A stretch of 64,000 nucleotides of DNA from Candidatus Binatia bacterium (lineage in GTDB: Bacteria; Desulfobacterota; Binatia; HRBIN30). Shown in pieces: positions 45,306 to 53,640 of this stretch. The notes under the pieces were generated by a model that was not told the origin of the DNA, did no database searches, and was given only the letters and a program-made list of their open reading frames with translations. Each line of letters opens with the position of its first letter. The first letter of the stretch is position 1. Location of the stretch: NCBI GenBank assembly GCA_026415395.1, contig JAOAHD010000002.1, positions 310,001 to 374,000 of the forward strand, written 5' to 3'. The position numbers and the translations under genes were made by a program.

Positions 45306-46982
45306 TCATCGGTTGTCCAGGCACGATGCCACTCGCGCCTCGGGGAAGACCACAAAGGCCCAACTCGTAGCGGGCAGCGTTACCGTAGGTCCGTTAAGGA
45401 CGAGGGGTGTCGGCTCTGGTGGTGCGCCGTCGGTTGCGACCGATAGGGGTTCTCCGTTGAGGTGGAGCTCGTGGCTGGCCAGATCCGTAGAGCTTGCCAG
45501 GTAAACGTTTGCAGGGGGCTGCAACCCGAGGTCAGCAACGCGAAGAGTTAGAGGCCCTTCTCGACTAAGGTTGAGAACGAGGAGTGTAACCCCACCGGCT
45601 GGCCCGTTGTGCTGACAGTGTGCGTAAATCCGCGCTGGAACTGCAGCAGAAATCAACGGAGGCTCCAAGACTCGTGTGCCCATTAGCCGACGCCATAAGA
45701 ACGTGGCCCAGTAATCGGGTCGAGGACGAAGGGAGACATCGTCGATTAAGCCGTACGTACTACCAGAGAGCGTTTGCCGCACCACGACGAAGTGCCCTCT
45801 GCGGGCAAGCCGGGCAAGGGTGTTGAGATACCAGAAGGTGTTCGCGAAGCGATCTGCAACACCAACTTGTCCGCCGCAAGACTGCCCGCCAGTCTCGGTT
45901 AACCACACGGGCCGCCCGGGAGAGTATTGATCGCGCAAAGCATCCACCGCTGCGGCCGCCTCGTCGATGCCGTCGAGGTAATCGGGGTCCAGTGCCGACT
46001 CGATGGTTACGCGCGGTCCCGACGGGGGGCAGCGCGTGGAGACGGCGCCATAATAATGATAATTGACGCCTTCGATCGAGCCTCCAACGAGCGGTAGGAT
46101 CTCAGTCATGCGCGGGCCAAAAACGAAGTTGCCGAACACGTTCTCGCCTTGCGTCCGCATATATACGTTGCCGGCTGCAAGAATGGGGATCCCAGGGGCG
46201 ACGCGGTCCCGCAGCTCGCCAAAGATGGTAAGATCGCGCGCATACTCTTGGGCAGAGTAACCGGCGATTCCCGCCCTGACGGCGAATAGGTTTGGTTCGT
46301 TGCCGAACTCCAAGGCCGCGAAGGGGTATCCGCGCGAAAGAGCATAGCTCAACAGTTCTTCGGCGTTTCTGGGGTCCCATCGTCCAGTGCCGTCGCGGGG
46401 ACCGGGCCCTGCGTTGATCGTGAAAATTAGCCCCAGACCGAGCTCTGTGGCGAACTGGCTGGCGGCGTCGAATTGAGCCTTTGTCAACACCAAAGAGAAC
46501 CGTTGCGGAGGTTCAGCGGGCGCCTCGGAAAGATCGTAAAAAATTCGGTCGGCTGCGCTGCCTCCGAGCCGAAGGTAGGCCGGAGCGAGGGCAGCCGTGA
46601 GCGCCCGGAGCCGTGGTCGCGAAAAATCGTAGGGTTCCACAGGAACTTGCTCCGTTCCGCCCGTGGGGTCCCAAAACGTGCCGCCGACAACTTGATCGAG
46701 GTCGACAGCGAACGACAAGAATCGCTCACTCACAACGGCCACGACTGGAAATCGGTTGGGGTTCGCCGTGGGTGTGGGGGAAGGAGCGCTGGTTACCATC
46801 CGGTCGGGGGTTGAGGGTGAGTGAGCCTCGCCTGCTCCCTCGCTCCCGCATCCTGTGACGAGTGCGGTCATTAGGACGGTGAGTGCGAACGGGTATGGAG
46901 CCGGCCGGTGCGCACAGCGCAGCAGGGGATCGACGATCCTTTGAAGCAGCTTGCCCACGATGACCGCAAACGGGTGCGACAT
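45306..46982 (-). CDS. GH79 heparanase-like lipoprotein
   Basis: 558 residues. After a basic, then hydrophobic, segment comes lipobox A-L-V-T-G-C and a Pro/Thr/Ser linker, then a TIM-barrel glycosidase. A-Y-L-R-L-G-G-S-A-A-D-R-I-F-Y matches the heparanase R-I-G-G-x-x-x-D motif, A-L-E-F-G-N-E-P-N carries the acid/base Glu and P-V-W-L-T-E-T-G-G the nucleophile Glu; a C-terminal beta-sandwich follows. GH79 enzymes cut beta-glucuronides or heparan-type chains. It is likely displayed on the cell surface. It lies alone between a terminator and an SGNH hydrolase on the same strand. Confidence 0.78.
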   Translation of the reverse strand: MSHPFAVIVGKLLQRIVDPLLRCAHRPAPYPFALTVLMTALVTGCGSEGAGEAHSPSTPDRMVTSAPSPTPTANPNRFPVVAVVSERFLSFAVDLDQVVGGTFWDPTGGTEQVPVEPYDFSRPRLRALTAALAPAYLRLGGSAADRIFYDLSEAPAEPPQRFSLVLTKAQFDAASQFATELGLGLIFTINAGPGPRDGTGRWDPRNAEELLSYALSRGYPFAALEFGNEPNLFAVRAGIAGYSAQEYARDLTIFGELRDRVAPGIPILAAGNVYMRTQGENVFGNFVFGPRMTEILPLVGGSIEGVNYHYYGAVSTRCPPSGPRVTIESALDPDYLDGIDEAAAAVDALRDQYSPGRPVWLTETGGQSCGGQVGVADRFANTFWYLNTLARLARRGHFVVVRQTLSGSTYGLIDDVSLRPRPDYWATFLWRRLMGTRVLEPPLISAAVPARIYAHCQHNGPAGGVTLLVLNLSREGPLTLRVADLGLQPPANVYLASSTDLASHELHLNGEPLSVATDGAPPEPTPLVLNGPTVTLPATSWAFVVFPEARVASCLDNR

Positions 46983-47105
46983 AGTTCAGCGCACGCCATG
47001 CCGAACGCGATGATGAATTACGGGAGTGTCAGGCACGTGGCAATAGCATCGCTGGGGACGCGCTGGCCGCGGAATGCCGATTCGAAGGAGTTCGCGCGGT
47101 TGGGG

Positions 47106-48071
47106 TCAGTGGGTGTCACCGAGAGATTGTCGGAAGAAAGCCACCAAAGCCTCCGCCACGCGGCGGTGCCCTTTTTCGGTTGGGTGTTGGTCAGGGAAAA
47201 GTTCGTCGCAGCTCCATTCCGGGCAAGTCTGCGCGAAGTCGTCAGTGACGTCGACCAACGGAGTGCCGGTCGACCGGGCGACCTTGCGCACGACGTCGTT
47301 GGCGGCCCCGTAGATGAAGGACCCCGAAGGGTAGGTCATGAGGATCAGCGGGATGTTCCACCACCGGGCTGCTGCGATAATGGCTCGGAGGTTCGCCTCC
47401 ACTCTCTTCATCCAGTCTGGCACACCTGCTGGTGCCATCTTGTGGCCGAGTTCAAACTCATGCTCACCAAAGCGTGCCACGCCCGAGCCGGAAGCGACGT
47501 TGGCGGGATCCGAGACCATCGTCACCTCGAGCCGGGAGTTTTCCCGTGCACGCCAGAGCATGTAAAGCAGCCGATAGAGCCGGGAGTGCGCCCAAAGCCA
47601 CCGTTGAAGGTGGCGGGAGATGGCGTGCTCTCCCGTCGCCGTAGATGTCACCGGCAGGGTCCAGGCGTCGTTGGCGCCGATCATGAGAGTGACGAAGTCG
47701 GGTTTGAATGCGGCCATGTAGTGGTCAAAGGCGGCGAGCACTTGCGACGAATTTGTTCCCGGATACCCAAGGTTGAATACTTCGATGCGCGACTGCCCTG
47801 CTCGTTCGTTCCAAAGCGTTTCCGTGAGTTTCGGGTAGGCAGCTTCCCGTTCGATCCACAGCCCGAAGGTATTCGAATCGCCGAGGGCAAGAATGCGCAC
47901 CCTGCGAGTGTGCATCAGCGGTGCATGGATCGGTCGCCGGGAATTTGCTTGGAGATGCGCTCCGAGTTGCAGGACTGCTTCCGCGGCGCCGAGTCCGAGC
48001 GCCATCCCCAGCAGGAGCAGGCCGGCGCGGGTTAGCCAAGTACGATTGTTACCTTGCTGTGCTACCGCCAT
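47106..48071 (-). CDS. SGNH/GDSL hydrolase, membrane-anchored
   Basis: 321 residues with an N-terminal membrane segment (about 14-34) and an SGNH esterase domain outside. Block I I-L-A-L-G-D-S-N-T-F-G has the nucleophile Ser, block II G-Y-P-G-T-N-S the Gly, block III I-G-A-N-D-A-W the Asn and block V D-Q-H-P-T-E-K-G-H the Asp-x-x-His. Such enzymes often remove acyl groups from polysaccharides or lipids. It follows 69 bases behind the F420-type gene on the same strand and lies 123 bases before the GH79 gene, so it may act on the same glycan. Confidence 0.85.
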   Translation of the reverse strand: MAVAQQGNNRTWLTRAGLLLLGMALGLGAAEAVLQLGAHLQANSRRPIHAPLMHTRRVRILALGDSNTFGLWIEREAAYPKLTETLWNERAGQSRIEVFNLGYPGTNSSQVLAAFDHYMAAFKPDFVTLMIGANDAWTLPVTSTATGEHAISRHLQRWLWAHSRLYRLLYMLWRARENSRLEVTMVSDPANVASGSGVARFGEHEFELGHKMAPAGVPDWMKRVEANLRAIIAAARWWNIPLILMTYPSGSFIYGAANDVVRKVARSTGTPLVDVTDDFAQTCPEWSCDELFPDQHPTEKGHRRVAEALVAFFRQSLGDTH

Positions 48072-48140
48072 GTCGCGGAATCGAACTACATTTCCTCCTG
48101 CGTTTTCCCGCGCAACCGCGTGGGCCGCTCGCGCAGGGTG

Positions 48141-48995
48141 CTACGAGGGGCACAATCCGAGCTGTTGTGCCAGGGCTTCGAGGGCAGCCTCGGCCTCACG
48201 GTCGTGGCGCCAAGGCAAAACGACCAAGCGAGTGACGCCAACAGCAGCGAAGAGATCCGCTTCTTTCCGATCGATCGGGCCGGCACTGACCGTGATCTCA
48301 AAATTCTCAATACTGCGGCCTCGTTTTGCCAGCAGTGCGCGCAGCCGTTCGACCTGGGTGCGTGCACTTTCCGGAGTGTGCCGCACGCCGTACCAGCCGT
48401 CGCCTAGTTCGGCAGCCCGTTCGAGAGCAGCTTCCGTTTCCCCACCGAAGAGAATGGGCGGACCAGGGCGCTGCATCGGCTTCGGCTCAAACATGACCGG
48501 CCCAAAAGAAAAAAACCGGCCGGAGAACGACGGCGTTTTCTCCTGCCACAACACGCGCCAGGCGCGCACACATTCGCGCAAGCGCGCGCCGCGCGAGGCA
48601 AAGTCGACTCCCAACGCGGTGAACTCTTCCTCGAGCCATCCGGCACCGACCCCGAGTGAGAGGCGCCCGCGGGAGAGCACATCTAAAGTGACAATCATCC
48701 GTGCACTGACGATTGGGTGGCGCAACGCGGGCAAGTACACGTTGGTGCCCAGGCGAATGCGCTCGGTTTTGGCCGCCACATGGGCGAGCAATACCAGCGG
48801 ATCCAACAGCGGCATGTCGGTTCGCACCGGTGCCCCAGTTTCCGAGTACGGATAGCGGCTGCGGATCTCAGGAGGAAAAACAACGTGCTCGGGCAGCCAT
48901 ACCGACTCGAACCCTAGCGCCTCTGCGTGCGCGGCAATGGTGGCCATTCGTTGTGGCCGCAGTAAAAAAAGCGGAACCCCAATGTGCACCGGCAA
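48141..48995 (-). CDS. Luciferase-like F420-dependent oxidoreductase
   Basis: 284 residues of the luciferase-like monooxygenase fold (TIM barrel). G-V-P-L-F-L-L-R-P at the start, E-A-L-G-F-E-S-V-W-L-P-E-H, T-E-R-I-R-L-G-T-N-V-Y-L-P-A-L-R-H-P and S-L-G-V-G-A-G-W-L-E-E-E-F fit the Rv2161c-type F420 subfamily. The cofactor could be FMN instead, but npdG elsewhere in the window supports F420. Substrate unknown. The start has AGGAGGATTGCC upstream. Confidence 0.86.
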   Translation of the reverse strand: MPVHIGVPLFLLRPQRMATIAAHAEALGFESVWLPEHVVFPPEIRSRYPYSETGAPVRTDMPLLDPLVLLAHVAAKTERIRLGTNVYLPALRHPIVSARMIVTLDVLSRGRLSLGVGAGWLEEEFTALGVDFASRGARLRECVRAWRVLWQEKTPSFSGRFFSFGPVMFEPKPMQRPGPPILFGGETEAALERAAELGDGWYGVRHTPESARTQVERLRALLAKRGRSIENFEITVSAGPIDRKEADLFAAVGVTRLVVLPWRHDREAEAALEALAQQLGLCPS

Positions 48996-49178
48996 TCCTC
49001 CTTCTCGTCCGCCAGCTTATGCCATAGTGCGGCTTGCGGCGCGAGGGAGTGGATCGAGTCTCCGGCTGGGCGGTTGGCAATGTGGACTTTGCCAGGGCGG
49101 GTTTTCAGTCGTTCTCAGAATGCTTAGTAAGCAAAAGTGCCGCTGTTGGCGGCGGATTGAATAAGAGGAGAGGACACG

Positions 49179-49694
49179 ATGGGATCGACGAAGGGACTAA
49201 TTCGGGCCATGAACAAGAAGGGGAGCCGGAAAACGAAGAAGCCGCCCGTGGCGGTGAAGCTTCCGCCCCCTCCGGATCCATCCTGCTGCGAGCGCTGCGG
49301 CGCGTTGTATACCAAGCAAGCCTGGCGCCGCGCTGGGGAGCGCTCGCACACTCTGTTGCAGAAAGTCAACTGGACGGTGTGTCCCGCTTGCAAACAAGCG
49401 GAGCGGGGGGAGTACTTTGGCCGGGTGGTGATTCGCGGTAAGTTTGCCGCCGAACACGAAGAGGAAATCCGCCGTCGCATCCGCAACATCGAAGAACGGG
49501 CGCGGTTTACGCAGCCGCTGCGCCGGTTGGTTTCCGCTGATCGGGAGGGCAATGTTATCGAGGTTCTGACCACCTCGCAAAAACTCGCGCACCGGATCGT
49601 GCACGAACTGAAGAAGCTGTACAAAGGAAAGGCCTCGTACCACTGGTCGCCTGACGATGGGTGCTTGTACGCGGTGTGGGAACGTAACGAATAG
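49179..49694 (+). CDS. BCAM0308-like zinc-ribbon protein
   Basis: 171 residues: a basic N-terminus (K-K-G-S-R-K-T-K-K), then C-C-E-R-C-G-A-L-Y and V-C-P-A-C, forming a four-Cys zinc ribbon, then a helical and alpha/beta part with L-T-T-S-Q-K-L-A-H-R-I-V-H-E-L. The layout matches the BCAM0308 family and recalls the N-terminal NMD3 ribbon, which suggests RNA or ribosome binding. GAGGAGAGG precedes the ATG. A second small zinc-ribbon gene follows 57 bases later. Confidence 0.7.
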   Translation: MGSTKGLIRAMNKKGSRKTKKPPVAVKLPPPPDPSCCERCGALYTKQAWRRAGERSHTLLQKVNWTVCPACKQAERGEYFGRVVIRGKFAAEHEEEIRRRIRNIEERARFTQPLRRLVSADREGNVIEVLTTSQKLAHRIVHELKKLYKGKASYHWSPDDGCLYAVWERNE

Positions 49695-49751
49695 CCTGCA
49701 TTTGATCGGCCCCCTTTGACTTTTTGCGACCGGCAAAAAATAAGAAAGACC

Positions 49752-49967
49752 ATGGGTGAGGTCATTGACTTCCGCTCGTACCGGCAAAAGAAGCAAGGCG
49801 GTGCCAAGTTCGTGCACTGTGCTTACTGCGGGGAACGGCACCCGGTCGTGCGTTTGGTGAACGGATCGGAAACCTGTCCCACCGCCTTCTGTGACGGGGG
49901 CTTGTGGTTTTGCCGCAATCGCGGCTGCCGCTCTGCGTACTTTTCGCAAGGCAAGCCCCGCCGGTGA
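49752..49967 (+). CDS. Small zinc-ribbon protein
   Basis: 71 residues: M-G-E-V-I-D-F-R-S-Y-R followed by H-C-A-Y-C-G-E-R-H, T-C-P-T-A-F-C and F-C-R-N-R-G-C. Seven cysteines could hold one or two zinc ions. No family is recognised. It starts 57 bases after the BCAM0308-like gene and probably shares its transcript. AAGA-type sequence before the ATG is a weak ribosome-binding site. Confidence 0.6.
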   Translation: MGEVIDFRSYRQKKQGGAKFVHCAYCGERHPVVRLVNGSETCPTAFCDGGLWFCRNRGCRSAYFSQGKPRR

Positions 49968-50063
49968 CTGAGCGGCGTCTCTCGCAGTGCGCTGTGCGGC
50001 CCGCTTTGGCCACGAGGCGAGGAGTGCCGTCTGCGAAGCCTGCCGCGCGCGAGGATGCCCGGT

Positions 50064-50972
50064 ATGGGGGCGGCTAAGCAGAGCAAGGCGGGCACGGCGC
50101 CTCGCTCGGCTGCGCATTGCGCCGTGTTTGCATTGGCACCCTCGTGGCCTCTGGCCCGTGCGCTTGCCAGCGCCAAAGGGGTGCCTGCGCATGTGATTGC
50201 TTGTCATCGCTTTCCGGATGGGGAAACGTTGGTGCAGGTCCCTGCTCGCGTCGCGGAACAAGCCATCGTGGTGCAGCGGCTCCACGATCCGGACGCCAAG
50301 CTGTTTCCTCTGCTGCTCGTTGCCGATGCGTTGCGCCGCGCTGGAGCGCAACGGGTGGTGTTGGTGGCTCCGTATCTACCGTACATGCGTCAGGATGCGG
50401 CGTTCCGTCCCGGCGAGCCGATCTCGCAACGGGTGCTCGGGCGGCTGCTCCGCTTGGGGTTCGATCGCGTGCTGACCGTTGAGCCACACTTGCATCGGGT
50501 GCAGGGGCTCAAGCAGGTGGTGCCAGGTGGGGAGGCAATTTCGGCGGCCCCGGCCATCAGCGAGTATTTGCTTCGCCGGGGTTGGCGCGGGGTTTTGGTG
50601 GGGCCGGATGCGGAATCTGCGCGGTGGGTCAAAGCGATCGCGTGTGCCAGTGGGTTACCCTGGATGGTCGGGGAGAAACAGCGGCTCGGCGATCGGCGGG
50701 TGCGGATTTCGTTTCGGCAAGAGTTGCCCTCTACGGCGGTGATGTTGGTGGACGACATTGCCAGCAGTGGGGCTACTTTAGCGCGGGCCGCCCGCGGGCT
50801 CCGACGCATGGGAGCGGAGCGGGTGGAGGCGATTGTCGTCCACGCCATTTTTGCCCCGGGCGCGGCGGAGCGCATGCAAGCTGCTGGGATTGCGCGCGTA
50901 GTATCCTGCGATACCGTGCCGCACCGCACCAATCGCATCGCTTGTGCTCCCTTGATTGCCCAGGCATTGTAG
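50064..50972 (+). CDS. prs: Ribose-phosphate pyrophosphokinase homologue
   Basis: 302 residues of the PRPP-synthetase family, which makes phosphoribosyl pyrophosphate from ribose 5-phosphate and ATP. R-F-P-D-G-E-T, the D-A-L-R-R-A-G-A core, Y-M-R-Q-D (ATP loop), G-P-D-A-E-S-A-R-W-V and the PRPP loop V-D-D-I-A-S-S-G-A-T-L are present. The sequence is divergent from the standard bacterial enzyme and closer in style to short archaeal-type forms, so it may be a second, specialised copy. The ATG at 50064 has GAGG nine bases before; 50055 is the alternative. Confidence 0.82.
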   Translation: MGAAKQSKAGTAPRSAAHCAVFALAPSWPLARALASAKGVPAHVIACHRFPDGETLVQVPARVAEQAIVVQRLHDPDAKLFPLLLVADALRRAGAQRVVLVAPYLPYMRQDAAFRPGEPISQRVLGRLLRLGFDRVLTVEPHLHRVQGLKQVVPGGEAISAAPAISEYLLRRGWRGVLVGPDAESARWVKAIACASGLPWMVGEKQRLGDRRVRISFRQELPSTAVMLVDDIASSGATLARAARGLRRMGAERVEAIVVHAIFAPGAAERMQAAGIARVVSCDTVPHRTNRIACAPLIAQAL

Positions 50973-50978
50973 AGGGTG

Positions 50979-52397
50979 ATGGCTACCCGCTCGCGGCCAC
51001 GAGGTCCAAGCGTCCCGGTGTTGCGCTTTCTTGGCGCAACGGAAACCGTAACCGGTAGCCGCTTCTTGATAGACACGCCGCGGGCGCGGGTGCTGGTGGA
51101 CTGCGGCTTGTATCAAGGGCTCAAACAATTGCGCTTACGCAATTGGGAGGGACTGCCCGTTCCGCCGGAAACCATTGATGCGGTGGTGCTGACTCACGCC
51201 CACCTCGACCACTCTGGGTATTTGCCGGCCATTGTTCGCGACGGTTTTCGCGGACCCATCTACTGCACCCTGGGCACGAAGACTCTTTGCGGCATCGTTT
51301 TGCCTGACAGCGGGCGCGTGCAGGAGGAGGATGCCGCGTATGCCAACCGCAAGGGGTTCTCCAAACATACCCCCGCCTTGCCGTTGTACACCGAGGAAGA
51401 TGCGAACCGGGTGTTACCGCAATTGCGCTCCATGGACTTTGACTCGCTCACGGAAGTGGCTCCCGAGGTAGGGGTGATCTTCCACCGCGCGGGCCACATC
51501 TTGGGCTCCGCCTTCGTGGAATTACGGATTGGGGGCATGGTGTCGCGCGTGGTGGTGTTCAGTGGTGATCTCGGCCGTCCCCGCCACCCCATCCTTCGCC
51601 CGCCAGTGCCGCGTGCGACCTGCGATGTGCTGCTCGTCGAATCCACTTACGGCGATCGTTTGCACGAAGACGTGGCTTCGCTTGAGCGGTTCCGGGAGGC
51701 CATTCAGCGCACAGCCGCGCGACAAGGGATGGTGCTCATTCCCTCGTTTGCCGTCGATCGCACAGAAGTGATCTTGTACCACCTGCGGTCGATGATGCAG
51801 GCCGGAGAGGTGCCACAACTTCCGGTTTGGGTGGATAGTCCGATGGCGATCGAAACGCTGCGGGTCTATCGCGCGGCGTTGGCACAACAAAATGACGAGA
51901 TCCAGCCAGAGCTGATCGGAAACGATCCGTTCGATCCTGGTCAGCTCATCGAGGCGCGAACCCCCGAGCAGTCGAGAGCGATTAACGTGGAGCGCGGCCC
52001 CGGCATTATCATTTCTGCCTCCGGGATGGCGACCGGTGGGCGGGTGCTGCACCATTTGCTGCAACGCTTGCCCGACCCGCGGAACACCGTGGTGCTGGTT
52101 GGGTTTCAAGCCGAGGGCACGCGCGGGCGGGCGTTACTCGAAGGAGCGCGGGAGATCAAATTGCTCGGGAGATATGTCGCCGTCCGCGCCGAAGTTGTCG
52201 ATGTACCGGCGTTTTCCGTGCATGCCGATCGCAACGAGCTGCTTGCCTGGATGCGTTCGAACCGCCGCGCTCCGGAGATGACTTACATCGTGCACGGCGA
52301 GCCGGTGGCGTCGCAAGCGCTGCGCAGCGCCATAGCCGGGGAACTCGGCTGGCCCGCGGTGGTCCCTCGCTACCAGGAAACCGTCCGGCTGGATTGA
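50979..52397 (+). CDS. Beta-CASP metallo-beta-lactamase ribonuclease
   Basis: 472 residues of the MBL-beta-CASP family (CPSF73/YsxJ-like RNases). Motif 2 H-A-H-L-D-H-S-G, motif 3 R-A-G-H-I-L-G-S, motif 4 F-S-G-D-L-G-R-P, beta-CASP motif A E-S-T-Y-G-D-R, motif B S-A-S-G-M-A-T-G-G and motif C S-V-H-A-D-R-N-E-L are all intact. Likely cuts or trims RNA. It starts 6 bases after the PRPP-synthetase stop; an in-frame GTG at 50976 is equally possible. Confidence 0.92.
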   Translation: MATRSRPRGPSVPVLRFLGATETVTGSRFLIDTPRARVLVDCGLYQGLKQLRLRNWEGLPVPPETIDAVVLTHAHLDHSGYLPAIVRDGFRGPIYCTLGTKTLCGIVLPDSGRVQEEDAAYANRKGFSKHTPALPLYTEEDANRVLPQLRSMDFDSLTEVAPEVGVIFHRAGHILGSAFVELRIGGMVSRVVVFSGDLGRPRHPILRPPVPRATCDVLLVESTYGDRLHEDVASLERFREAIQRTAARQGMVLIPSFAVDRTEVILYHLRSMMQAGEVPQLPVWVDSPMAIETLRVYRAALAQQNDEIQPELIGNDPFDPGQLIEARTPEQSRAINVERGPGIIISASGMATGGRVLHHLLQRLPDPRNTVVLVGFQAEGTRGRALLEGAREIKLLGRYVAVRAEVVDVPAFSVHADRNELLAWMRSNRRAPEMTYIVHGEPVASQALRSAIAGELGWPAVVPRYQETVRLD

Positions 52398-52642
52398 ATC
52401 GCTGCTCGCTTCTGGCAGCGAGCGTCGCATAGCGCGGCATTCTCTGCCCAGGAAACCTCGTCCTGCTGGGGAAAACGGGAACGACAGATCAGGGAGATGC
52501 TCTCGGTCCGCGAACCGCGAGCGAAAACGTGCAGCACTGCAGCGGGTAAGCTCCGTGGTGCCTCACGCTGCGGTGGCTTCGGGTTCAAAGCAGCGCAAGC
52601 CGCGAGCAGTGCGGAAGGCGCGAGCTTAGCGTTTGTCCGCCT

Positions 52643-53485
52643 TTAGAGGAGATAAGCTAAGCCGAGGCCAATGCCCCAGTCTGGCGACGCAAGGCGACCG
52701 ATCATCCCCGTCGGCCGTACCAGGAGACGATCGGAGAAATGCAAATCAACTCCCGGCCATACCGTGAGGTCGACATTGCGGAAGCCGCCCTGATGGAAGA
52801 CGCGAATGACGGTCTCCCCACGCAGTGTGTAAAAGTCGTTGCCCTTGAGGAACAAAGTCCAACTATTGTTGAACACGTCGGGCACGTCACCGGTGAACAT
52901 CTCGTACCCAACCTGACCGCCGAGTCCGATTCGCTTCCAAGTGACCCGTCCGGCGACGAACGGATTGAGGCCCACTTCGTCCGTGCCAAACTCTTTGCGT
53001 TTGGAGCCCGACGGCACGGACACTTGCACACCGGCGGTCCAGCGGATGAGGTCACCGAGCGGCTGCGTGAACTTGCCGTACAGTTGCACGTCGCCCATGT
53101 CTTCTCGAGTTTGTTTCTCGCCGGCTACGGTGCGGCTTTCGATGTAGCCGGGCAGCAAAAAACCAATTTCCGCATTTTTCGCGAGGCCATACGACCCGAT
53201 GAGGTTGAACACCCCGCCATCGCTGCCGATGGCTTCACGCCGGACTTGTGGAGGCTTGGGAATCCGAAAGCCAATGAGATTAAGGCGTGCGCCTTCCGGG
53301 TCCTCAATTTTGATTCCTTGCACCTCGAGGCGAAAGCGCCCTTCGTCCACCGTCACGGGGTCCACAATAAAGCTGCGGAACGACCGCTCCTTCCCAGAGA
53401 GCTCCATTCCGCGAGACTGCGCGCCGATCACTCCAGCCAGTAGGATTACCGCGATCCCAACCCACCGCCGAACTGCGTCACCCAT
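52643..53485 (-). CDS. Outer-membrane protein of the phenol/MetA-like transporter type
   Basis: 280 residues with a signal peptide ending G-A-Q-S-R-G or nearby, then E-G-R-F-x-L-E-V-Q, a run of amphipathic strands with Y-G-L-A-K-N-A-E-I-G-F-L-L-P and V-Q-L-Y-G-K-F, and a final G-I-G-L-G-L-A-Y-L-L strand. The pattern fits the putative outer-membrane transporter family named after phenol degradation (PF13557). Substrate unknown. The 245 bases downstream toward the beta-CASP gene hold nothing recognised. Confidence 0.65.
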   Translation of the reverse strand: MGDAVRRWVGIAVILLAGVIGAQSRGMELSGKERSFRSFIVDPVTVDEGRFRLEVQGIKIEDPEGARLNLIGFRIPKPPQVRREAIGSDGGVFNLIGSYGLAKNAEIGFLLPGYIESRTVAGEKQTREDMGDVQLYGKFTQPLGDLIRWTAGVQVSVPSGSKRKEFGTDEVGLNPFVAGRVTWKRIGLGGQVGYEMFTGDVPDVFNNSWTLFLKGNDFYTLRGETVIRVFHQGGFRNVDLTVWPGVDLHFSDRLLVRPTGMIGRLASPDWGIGLGLAYLL

Positions 53486-53640
53486 CGCTTCCCCTCCTTA
53501 AAAACCAGCCGGCCCGCCACCTGGCGCCGCGCAAGGCTTCCCAGACTGTACGGCCGTGCAATTTGGTGGCCGATGCTATGCCGTTGCACGCGAAGTTGTC
53601 AAGCGTTGGCGCCGATTCGGCCGGCGGCCTTCTCGTCGCC

